Source: Perognathus longimembris pacificus (taxonomy: Eukaryota > Chordata > Mammalia > Rodentia > Heteromyidae). Taken from it: a stretch of 64,000 bases of DNA. Below are positions 54,201 to 64,000 of this stretch, piece by piece. Location of the stretch: assembly GCF_023159225.1 (NCBI RefSeq), contig NC_063174.1, positions 31,579,983 to 31,643,982 of the forward strand, given 5' to 3'. Position numbers and translations under genes: made by a program. The number at the start of each line of letters is the position of its first letter. Positions within the stretch are counted from its first letter, which is position 1. A model generated the notes under the pieces. The model saw only the letters and a list, made by a program, of their open reading frames with translations. It searched no databases and was not told the origin of the DNA.

Positions 54201-57200
54201 AAACACATTGATAGTTGGGGACTTTTACACTTCACTATCACCTCTGGAATGATCAACACACCAAAAACTGAACAAAGAAATCACAGAACTAAATAATTGC
54301 ATAGACCAACTAGACTTAACCGACATCTACAGAATATTCTACCCAGCAACAACAGAATACACATTCTTCTCCGCAGCACATGGAACATTCTCCTAAATAG
54401 ATCACATCTTAGGGCACAAAGAAAATCTGTACAAATTCAGAAGTATCAAAATCATTCCCTGCATTCTCTCAGACCACAATGGAATAAAATTAGAGCTCAA
54501 CTCAAACAGCCACCACAGAAAATCCTACAATTCATGGAGACAAAACAAAACACTGCTGAACCATCACTGGGTCATTGAAGAAATTAAAACAGAAATTCAA
54601 ATGTTTATGGAATTCAAATAAGTTGAGGACACAAAGCGCCAGCTCCTTTAGGACACAGCAAAGGCAGTACTCAGAGTGAAATTTATATCTCCGGTTCATA
54701 CACCAACAAACTGGAGAAACAGCAGCTCAATTATTTAAGGAAGCACCTTAATTTTCTTGAGAGCGAACAACAAGCCAAACCCTAAGTCAATAGACTGAAA
54801 CAAATAATTAAAATCAAATCAGAATTAAATCAGTTAGAAACAAAAAAAACCATCGAAAGAATCAACAAAACAAAGAGTTGGTTCTTTGAAAAAAATCAAC
54901 AAGATAGACAGACCCCTGGCAAACCTGACCAAAAAACGAAGGCAGCAAACTCAAATAAACAAGATAAGAGATGAAACAGGTAACATCAGCACAGAAAAAA
55001 CCGAAATTCAGAAAATAATAAAGGACTATTTTGCAAACCTTTATGCCAACATATTTGAGAACTTGGAAGAAATGGATGATTTCCTAGAAAAAATTGATAT
55101 CCCCAAACTTAACCATGAAGATTTAAACCTCCTAAACAGACCCATATCCAGTATTGAAATAGAAATGGCAATAAATGATCTCCCATCCAAGAAAAGCCCA
55201 GGTCCAGATGGATTCACTGCAGAATTCTACAAGGCCTTCAAAACAGAACTCACACCAATATTTCTCAAAGTCTTCAATGAAATTGAAAGAAAACGTTCAC
55301 TACCAGATTCATTCTATGAAGCCAGTATAACCCTCACCCCAAAACCAGGCAGGGACTCATCATCGAAGAGGACTACAGACCGATTTCCCTGATGAACATA
55401 GATGCAAAAATTCTCAACAAAATTCTGGCCAATCGACTTCAACAGGTCATCAAAAAAATCATACACCACGATAAAACTGGATTCATCCCAGGGATGCAAA
55501 GTTGGTTTAATATACACAAATCAATTAATGTAATCCACAACATCAACTGGAGCAAAGTAAAGAACGACATGGTTTTATCTCTGGATGCGGAAAAAGTGTT
55601 CGAAAAAATCCAGCACCCAATTATGCTAAAAGCGCTGGAAAAATTCTGATTCCAGGGAACATTCCTGAATATAATCAAGGCAGTTTATGACAAACCAACA
55701 GCAAGCATAACTCTAAATGGTGAAAAACTAAAGCCATTCCCTTTAAAATCAGGAACAAGGCAGGGATGTCTACTCTCTCCCCTGCTCTTCAACATAGTAC
55801 TAGAATTCCTAGCCAGAGCAATCAGGCAAGAAGAAAATATAAAGGCGATCCAAATAGCAAAAGATAAAGTTAAACTTTCTCTCTTCGCAGATGACATGAT
55901 CCTATACCTAAAGAATCCCATAGATTCTACCCCCAAGCAACTAGAGCTGATCCAAAACTTTGGCAAAGTTGCAGGATATAAAATAAACCCTCAAAAATCA
56001 ACGGCCTTTTTCTATGCTAATGACCCGAAGACCAAGGTGGAAATAAGGAACGCAACTCCTTTTGCAATAGCCCCCCAAAACATAAAATACCTAGGAATAA
56101 GCTTAACTGAAGAAGTGAAAGACCTCTTTGAGGAGAACTTTAAAAGCTTGAAAAATGAAATTATGTCATAACTAAGGAAATGGAAAAACCTCCCATGCTC
56201 CTGGATCGGGAGGATTAATATAATCAAAATGGCAATATTGCTAAAGGCTATCTACAAATTCAATGCAATACCCATTAATATCCCAACACCATTTTTTAAT
56301 GAAATAGAGGAAGCAATCCAGAAATTCATATGGAACAGTAAAAGAGCTAGAATAGCAAAAACAATCCTAAGTAGAAAGAACAGTGCTGGAGGAATTACAA
56401 TACCCAACTTCAAGCTGTATTATAAAGCTATAGTAATAAAAACAGGTTGGTATAGGCACCGGAACAGGCCTGAAGACCAATGGAACAGAACAGAAGACCC
56501 AGAAATGAACCCACAGAACTACGCCTACTTAATCTTTGATAAAGGAGCTAAAACAATAGCTTGGAAGAAAGATAGCCTCTTTAACAAATGTTGCTGGCAA
56601 AACTGGCTCAACACATGCAACAAACTAAAACTAGATCCTTATATATCACCCTGCACCAAAATTAATTCCAAATGGATTAAAGTCTTCGAAATCAAAACAG
56701 GAAACAGACACCCTGAAAACACTAAAGGAAGGAGTAGGAGAAACACTTGGGCTCCTTGGCGCAGGAAGGAACATCCATAACAATGACCCAGAAAGGCTAC
56801 AAATCAAAGAAAGGTTGGACAAATCGGACTACATCAAACTGCAGAGCTTCTGCACGGCAAAGGACATAGCTCGCCAGATAAACAGAAAGCCCACAGACTG
56901 GGAGAAGATCTTTACCGGGCTGTCAACGGACAAAGGCCACATCTCTAAAATATAAGCAGAATTTAAAAAGTTACCTTCTTACAAAACAAAACCGCAAAGA
57001 ACCAATAGCCCCCTCATCAAGTGGGCTAAAGACTTGCAAAGAGACTTCTCTGAGGAGGAAATGAGAATGGCCAAGAGACATATGAAAAAATGCTCTACAT
57101 CACTGGCCATAAAAGAAATGCAAATCAAAACAGCATTGAGATTCCATCTCACCCCAGTAAGAATGTCCTATATCAAGAAAACTAACAATAACAATTGGTG

Positions 57201-58319
57201 GAGGGGATGTGGCCAAAAGGGAACCCTACTTCATTGTTGGTGGGAATGTAAACTGGTTCAGCCACTCTGACAAACAGTATGGAGATTCCTCAGAAGGCTA
57301 AATATAGAACTCCCCTATGACCCAGAAGCCCCACTTTTGGGTATCTATCCAAAAGACCACAAACAAAATCACAGTAATGACACCAGCACAACAATGTTAA
57401 TTGCAGCACAATTTGTCATAGCTAGAATCTGGAACCAACCCAGATGCCCCTCAGTAGTCGAATGGATCAGGAAAATGTGATACATATACACAATGGAATT
57501 TTATGCCTCTATCAGAAAGAATGACATTGTCCCATTTGTAAAGAAATGGAAGGACTTGGAAAAAATTATACTAAGTGAAGTGAGCCAGCCCAAAGAAACA
57601 TGGACTCTATGGTCTCTCTTATTGGGAATCATTAGCACAGGTTTAGGAAAGTCATAGCAGAGCATCACAAGAGCCCAATAGTTATACCCTTATGAACACA
57701 TAAGATGATGCTAAGTGAAATCAACTCTATGTTATGGAAACGATTGTTATATCACAATTGTAACTACTTTCAACGACCCATGTGTATCTACTGCTTCTAT
57801 TATTGATGATGTTCTTGTATCACCTTCCAGTGGTTGTACCTACACTATGTCTGTATTCTTATCTGAGTATTTTGGAAACCGTGCATACTGGTATTAGAAG
57901 TAGGAAATTGAAAGGGAATACCAAAATTGAGAGGCACAGGGTAAAAAAAGACCAACAACTACAAAAGCAATACTTGTAAAACTGTTTGCTGAAAGGGAAC
58001 TGAACACCTCAGGTGGGGACAGGGATAGGCGGAGGAGGGAGAGGGGTATGAGGGACAGGGTACAAACAGTACAAGAAATGTATCCAGTGCCTATTGTATG
58101 AAACTGTAACCTCAATGTATATCAGTTTGATAATAAAAATTTAAAAAAGAAACAAAGTAAGCTATGGTTACACATGGCTTGTTGCAAATATTTACAACAG
58201 AGATATAACTTTCATTTCCATAACATGGAGTTCATTTCACTTAGCATCATCTTATGTGCTCATAACGGCATAGCTATTGGGCTCTTGTGATCCTCTGCTG
58301 TGACTAGCCTAAACCTGTC

Positions 58320-61300
58320 CTAATAATTCCCTATGAGGGAGACCATAGAGTCCATGTTTCTTTGGGTCTGGCTCACTTCACTTAGTACAATTTTTTCCAA
58401 GTCCTTTTATTTCCTTACGAATGGGGTAATATCATTCCTTCTGAGAGAGGCATAAACTTGTGTATATGTACCACATTTTCCTGATCCACTCATCTACTGA
58501 GGGGCATCTGGGTTGGTTCAATATTTTAGCTTTGACAAATTGTGCTGCGATGAACATTCTTGTGCTGGTGGCTTCAGTGTGTTCTTGTTTGTGGTCTTTT
58601 GGGTAGATGCCCAAAAATGGGGATGCTGGGTCATAGGTGAGCTCTATGTTTAGCCTTCTGAGGAATCTCCATACTGTTTGCCAGAGTGGCTGAACCACTT
58701 TACATTCCCACCAACAATGTAGTAGGGTTCCCTTTTGGCCACATCCCCTCCAGCATTTGTGATTGTTAGTTTTAATGATAATGGATATTCTTACTGTGGT
58801 GAGGTGTTATCTCAATGTTGTTTTGATTTCTATGTCTTTTATGGCCAGTGATGTAGAGCACTTTCTCATGTGTCTCTTGGCCATTATCATTTCCTCTCCA
58901 GAGAAGTCGCCTTTTAAGTCTTTAGCCCACATGTTGGGAGGACTGTTTGTTCTTTGCGGTTTTGTTTTGGAGGAATTTAATTTTGTTAGTTCTGCATATA
59001 TTTTAGATATGAGGCCTTTGTCCATTGTATGGCCAGTAAAGATCTTCTCCCAATCTGTGTGCTTTCTGTTTATCTTGCATGCTATGTCCTTTGCCCTACA
59101 GAAGCTCTGCAGTTTGATGCAGTCCCATTTGTCCAACTTTTCTTTGATTTGTTGCATTTCTGGGTCTTTGTTAAGGAAGTTTCATCCTGTGCCAAGGAGC
59201 CCAAGTGTTTGTCCTACTCCTTGTATTTTTTTCAGTGTATCTGTTTTTATTGAGTCTTTGATCCATTTCGAATTGATTTTGTGCCAAGTGATATATAAGG
59301 ATCTAGTTTTAATTTGTTGCAGGTGTTGTACCACTTTTGCCTGCATCATTTGTTGAAGATGCTGTCTTTCTTCCATCCTATTTTTTTTAGATCCTTTATC
59401 AAATGTTAAGTAGGCATAGTTTTCAGGTTCATTTCTGTGTCTTCTGTTCTGATCCATTGGTCCTCAGGCTTGTTCTTTTGCCAATACCAAGCTGTTGGTA
59501 TTACTATAGCTTTGTAATACAGCTTGAAGTTTAATATTGTAAATCCTCCAGTCCTGTTATTTCTACTTAGGATTGTTTTTGTCATTCGGGGTCTTTTATT
59601 GTTCCATATGAATTTCTGGATAGCTTCCTCTATTTCATTAAAAATGGTCTTGGGATATTAATGGCTATTCCATTGAATTTGTAGATAGCCTTTGGCAATA
59701 TTGACATTTTGACGATATTAATCCTCCCAATGCTGGATCATGGGACATTTTTCCATTTCCTTAGTTTTGCTTTAATTTCGTTTTTCAAGTTTTTAAAGTT
59801 CTCATCATAGAGGTCTTTCACTTCTTTAGTTAAGGTTATTTGTAGGTTTTTTATGTTCTTATGGATTATTGCAGAGGGAGTTGTTTTCCTGATTTCAGAC
59901 TCAGTCTTTGCGTTGTTGGCATGTAGAAAAGCCATTAATTTTTTGGGGTTTATTTTATATCCTGCAACTTTGTCAAAGTTTTGGATCAGTTCAAGTAACT
60001 TAGGAGTAGAGTCTATGGGTTTCTTTAGATACAGGATCATGTCATCTGCAAAGAGAGAGAGTTTGACTTCGTCTTTGCCTTTTTGGATCCCTGTATGTCT
60101 TTCTCTAGCCTTATTGCTCTGTATAGGAATTCTAGTACTATGTTGAAGATGTTGAAGATGAGAGGGGAATCCTAGTTTCTCCAAAGCTTTTATCATAAAT
60201 AGGTGCTGGATTTTATCAATTGCTTCTTCCATATCCAGAAAAATAATCATGCAGTTCTTGACCTTGCTGTGGTTGATGGATTACCTTGATTGAGTTGTGT
60301 ATATTGAACAAGCTCTGCATACCGGGAATGAATCCAGTTTGGTCATAGTGTATGACTTTTTTGATGACCGGTTGACGTCGATTGGCTAAAATTTTATTGA
60401 GAATTTTTGCGTTGATGCTCATCAGGGAAATCGGTCTATAGTTCTCTTTCCTTGAGTCCCTGTCTGGTTTTACGATAAGGTTTATACTGGCATTATAGAC
60501 TGTGTTTGGTAGTGAACTTTACTTTCAATTTCATTGAAGAGTTTGAGAAATATTGGTGTGAGTTCTGTTTTCAAGGCCTTGTAGAATTCTGCTGTGAATC
60601 CATCTGGACATGGGCCTTTCGTGGATGGGAGATCTCTTTTGGAGTTTCTATTTCAATGCTGGATATGGTCTGTTTAGGAGGTTTAAATCTTCATGGTTAA
60701 GTTTGGGCATATGAATTTTTGCTAGGAATTCATCCATTTCTCCCAGGTTCTCAAATTTGTTGGCGTAAGGTTTGCAAAATATTCCTTTATTGTGTTCTGA
60801 ATCTTGGTTGTTTCTGCAGTGATGTTACCTGTTTCATCTCTGATCTGGTTTATTTTTGTGTGCTGTCTCTGTTTTTTTTTTTTTTTTTTTTTGGTCAGAT
60901 TTGCTAGGGTTCTATCTATCTTATTGATTTTTTCAAACAAACAACTCTTCATTTTGTTGATTCTTTCTATGGAGTTTTTTGTTTTGTTTTTTACTCGAAG
61001 TCATTTAATTCTGATGTCATTTTAATTATTTGCTTCTGTCTATTGGCGTGGGGTTTGGATTGCTGTTCTTTTTCAAGGAGCTTAAGGTGTTTCCTTATGT
61101 TATCGAATTAATGGTTCTCCAGTTTGTTGATGTAGGCACTCAGAGATATAAATCTCCCTCTGAGTACTGCCTTTGCTGTGTCCCAAAGGAGCTGGTACTT
61201 TGTGTGCTCCTCTTGGTTTAATTCCATAAACATTTATATTTCTGTTCTAATTTCTTCAGTGACCCACTGGTGGTTTAGCAATGTGTTTTTTAGTCTCCCT

Positions 61301-62037
61301 GAATTGTAGGACTTTCTGTGGTGGCTGTTTGAATTGAGCTCTAATTTTATTCCATTGTCATCTGAGAGAATGCAGGGAATGATTTTGTTACTTCTGAATT
61401 TGTACAGATTTTCTTTGTGCCCTAAGATGTGATCTATTTTGGAGAATGTTCCATGTGCTGCTGAAAAGAATGTATATTCTGGTGTTGCTGGATGGGAAAT
61501 TCTGTAGATGAGAGTTAGGTCTAGTTGGTCTATGCAGTTGTTCAGTTCTGAAGTTTCTTTGCTCAGTTTTTGGCGGGTTGATCTGTCCAGACGTGACAGT
61601 GGAGTGTTAAAGTCTCCAACTATCAATGTGTTTGGATTTATGAGTGTTTTTAGAGTCAGTAGTGTTTGTTTGATGAAATTCGGTGCTCCTGTATTAGGGG
61701 TATAGATATTTAGGGTGGTTATATCCTCCAATAGGAGATACCCCTTTATTAGTATGTAGTAGCCTTCTTTGTCTCTCCTTACCATTTTTAATTTGAAGTC
61801 AATTTTATGTGATAGTAGGACTGCAACTCCAGCCTGCTTATGGGGGCCGTTTGCTTGGGAGATTTTATTCCACCCTTTCACTTTTAGAAAATATTTACTT
61901 TTAGATGTGTCTCTTGGAGGCAGCAGAAAGTTGGCTCTTCATTTTTAATCTGACTTATGAGCCTATATCGTTTATTTGGAGAGTTAAGTCCAGTAATATT
62001 GAGAGTTAGGATAGAGATGATCATTTGTTCCTTTCAT
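58320..62037 (-). pseudogene. L1 ORF2, antisense, heavily degraded
   Basis: The start by homology is ATG at 62037-62035; the family stop is the complement of CTA at 58320-58322. Open pieces in reading order: 61881-61234 (endonuclease, with GDFNTPLS and an LSDDNG block where the catalytic SDH is expected, so the histidine is replaced), 60952-60722, 60422-60216, 60250-59738 (reverse transcriptase, FADD at 60052-60041), 59457-59182, 59157-58807 and 58698-58432. A deletion near 60150 removes part of the reverse transcriptase ahead of FADD. Many indels; not functional. Confidence 0.93.
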
Positions 62038-62094
62038 TATTGCTATCTTATTAAAGGCTGTGTCTTCTTATTCTTGTCCTAATATCCAGGTTTT

Positions 62095-63206
62095 CTATTT
62101 AGTGTTCATTTCTCTGTCTGTACTGTGATCTTGATGATTTTCCATGTATAGGACACCACTGAGGATTTTCTGTAATGCTTGTTTGGTGGAAATATATTGT
62201 TTCAGTTTTTCCTTACTGAAATAGTTTTATTAGACCTTTGGCTATGAATGAGAGTTTAGCTGGGTACAGACTTCTTGATTGGCAGTTATTTTTCTTTAGG
62301 GTGTGGCATACCTCATTCCAGGCTCTCCTTGCTTTCTTGGTCTCTGCTGAGAAGTCTGGGGTAATTCTGATTTGTTTTATTTTATATGTGATTGTTTTCT
62401 TTTCACTAGCAGCTTTAAGGATTCTTTCCTTGTTCTCTATTGATCCTGTTTGGGTTACAATGTGTGGGTAAGCTGTCCTGTTCTTGTCTGCACTGTTTGG
62501 GATTCTAAATGCTTCTTGTATCTGTATAGGCCTATCCTTCTGGATTTGGGAAGTTCTCTGCTATTATTCTGTTGAACATATTGCCTATTCCATTAACTTC
62601 TTTAAGTTTTTCTTGATACCTATTAGCCTTAAATTTGGCTTCCTGATTGTATCTTGGAGCTCCTGAAGCAATCTGTTTTGCTGATTGGATTGGTATTGCT
62701 TTTTGTTCTTTCGCCATAGAAACTAGGGAATTTTCAGTTCCTGAGATTTGATCCTCTGCTTCATCTAGTTTGCTCTGTATGTTACCTACTTAATTTCAAA
62801 TTTCCCTTCCTTCTTGCTGATCTTTCTTGAGGGCTTCCATGTCTTTGCTATAATTTTCCCCTAGGTCCTGTATGGGCTTCTTTACTTTATTAATTTGTTT
62901 CTGAGTGCTGTCTCCCAAATCCTTTAGCTGGGTTGCTATCTTTTCATTGGAGTCTTGAAGTTCATTTATCTTTCTATTTGTGGAGGCATGAAAACCTCTA
63001 TTAATTTATGTGCGGATTGATATGTTAAGCTTTGGCTTGCCTCCTCACACTCTAGAATACTTTTCTGAAGAGATTCAAACTTTTCTTTTAACATTTTTAT
63101 CAGTAGAGTTTGTAGAGCAGTTTAGTGTTCTCTTCTTGGTCTTTGATTGCTCTGCTCTGCTTCCTGCTTATTTTGAGTGGGAGATGAGATTTCCCTGACT
63201 TGCCAT
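62095..63206 (-). pseudogene. L1 ORF1, antisense, degraded
   Basis: The ATG at 63206-63204 (complement) matches the family start, but one extra base within the first 30 nt shifts the frame at once. SSPTQNKQEAEQSN is read in the neighbouring frame (63415-63122). The RRM region is seen at 62717-62532 ('KEVNGIGNMFNRIIAENFP'), and the family stop is the complement of CTA 62095-62097. Only remnants are readable. It would have encoded the L1 RNA-binding protein. Confidence 0.88.
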
Positions 63207-64000
63207 CTTTCTTGTACTTCTTCTGCCCATTTGGATTGGGGATGCCAATCTACAAGCACCTGTGAGCATTGTTTAAGACACAAAGCAGACCTTACCAAGC
63301 TCTTATGTGTAAAACTTAGAGGTTCACAATCATATACAGATACAGTTCCTCTCATTTTTGTATATAAAAGCAGATTTGGTGTCCCCACAGAATACAATTT
63401 CCATATAACAACCAACCCTGAGCCCTGTATTCAGTAGTTACTTTTTTTTTTTTTTTACCAATATAACCATATGAGCAAATTTGTTCTTACATTTAGTTCT
63501 TTTTGAACAGGTGGGGGTTCTCTAAGAACCCCTTTGACTCACTCAGATTGAAGAGAGATACCTTCTATCTAGTCTTCTGATAACCAGGGGTCAGTGGAGT
63601 CTGGAGTACCTAGCAGTAAATTTAGGAGGGTACGTTAGGACTATGAAGAGAATTGAGTAAAAGGAATGGGTGATGATGACTTTTGTTTAGTTTCAGTGAA
63701 GTAGAAAGGTGGAGGAGAGTAGAATGGGTAGAAAGAAAAAGATAAAAGTGATAAACAATGGAAGGCCAACAGAAAAGAGTAAAGGTATTAGTTAGTCAAA
63801 GGAAATTAATTTTAAAGAAAAAAATGAAGAGAATCAAAGAAAAATACAGAAAAACAAACACACAAACCAAACCAAACAAAACAAAACAAAAAGTATAACC
63901 AAAACAAAACAAAAACAAAAACCAAACAACTCAAAAACGAAATATAAAAATTTTAAATGTTTTTAAAAATGGATAAGAAACAACAAGAACAGACAATCGT
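63207..64000 (-). promoter_or_regulatory. L1 5'UTR, antisense, incomplete
   Basis: Corresponds in reverse to about 23200-24049 of the 22 kb copy: 'gccctgtattcagtagttac', then the leader, and the A-rich complement of the T-rich zone with AAAAC units at 63860-63930. The GC-rich promoter half lies beyond the window. Confidence 0.85.

Larger units (their letters stand above)
53497..57635 (+). pseudogene. L1 ORF2, broken, with SINE insertion
   Basis: Starts MKGKNDQLSILTLN at ATG 53497. An IDL-Geo SINE (53605-53816) splits the endonuclease just before its QETHL-equivalent motif. A 58-bp tandem duplication (from 54098) and further shifts disrupt the rest of the endonuclease. The reverse transcriptase is readable in pieces: 54886-55392 ([11 protein letters not shown]), 55392-55649 ([10 protein letters not shown]), and FADD at 55884-55895, intact in this copy. 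Stops include TAA 56169-56171, TGA 57268-57270 and TGA near 57478. The cysteine motif [18 protein letters not shown] lies near 57200. The family stop is TAG 57633-57635. Confidence 0.94.
50482..58152 (+). mobile_element. Full-length L1 LINE inserted into another L1, 15-bp TSD
   Basis: 5'UTR 50482-52362, ORF1 52363-53444, 52-nt spacer, ORF2 53497-57635 (with a SINE inside), 3'UTR 57636-58152 ending 'ataaaaatttaaaaaagaaa'. The start 'aggaagacagcggaggagct' matches the start of the 22 kb L1. Multiple stops and shifts make it inactive. Confidence 0.96.
58153..64000 (-). mobile_element. Minus-strand L1 (part 2), near full length, runs off right edge
   Basis: Continues the 50113-50481 3'UTR, then contains ORF2 (62037-58320), ORF1 (63206-62095) and 5'UTR (63207 to beyond 64000) in antisense. 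Similarity to the 22 kb L1 is clear but lower than between the two plus-strand copies, consistent with an older insertion that later received the 50.5 kb L1. Confidence 0.94.

Overview
The window is vertebrate nuclear DNA from a rodent and carries no intact protein-coding gene that I can support. The best clue to the host is a dimeric SINE. Its left half is a tRNA-Ala/ID-type monomer and its right half is a second conserved monomer, both followed by an A-tail. This is the architecture described as IDL-Geo and reported as restricted to Geomyoidea (kangaroo rats, pocket mice, pocket gophers). At least eight full copies are present, several with perfect target-site duplications (TSDs), so the family was recently active. 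I infer a heteromyid or geomyid rodent; the species cannot be named from this sequence.

Layout. 1-2608: minus-strand, 5'-truncated L1 ORF2 running off the left edge. 2609-21985: old intergenic or intronic DNA with ancient L1 and MIR relics, many SINEs, microsatellites, one 3'-truncated older L1 (12.6-13.5 kb) and a solo LTR (21.0-21.5 kb). 22029-29527: near full-length plus-strand L1 with 5'UTR, ORF1, ORF2, 3'UTR and a 14-bp TSD. 29528-50112: more old DNA with ancient L1 and MIR, five SINEs of the IDL-Geo family, two further solo LTRs (32.7-33.4 kb; 45.3-45.8 kb) and two very short L1 3' ends with TSDs. 50113-64000: a nested structure. A minus-strand L1 (3' end at 50113, 5'UTR beyond the right edge) is split in its 3'UTR by a full-length plus-strand L1 (50482-58152, 15-bp TSD), which itself carries an IDL-Geo SINE inside ORF2 (15-bp TSD).

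All L1 reading frames are broken by stops and frameshifts, so none looks autonomous now. The parts relate as machine and passenger: L1 ORF2 supplies the endonuclease and reverse transcriptase, and the SINEs show L1-type TSDs, A-tails and A-rich target starts, as expected if they were copied by it.

The most unusual signals are: (i) two near-identical ~40-nt insertions that are only the 5' half of the ID monomer, ending at the anticodon-loop position, one with a clear TSD; (ii) a right monomer shared between the ID-headed and 7SL/B1-headed SINEs, with tRNA-like A and B boxes; (iii) long antisense open frames in the L1 5'UTR ending at the same point in two copies, reminiscent of primate L1 ORF0; (iv) a nested dyad with opposed CCAAT boxes and a GC box near 10.7 kb; (v) a 73-nt strictly alternating purine-pyrimidine tract near 8.6 kb.
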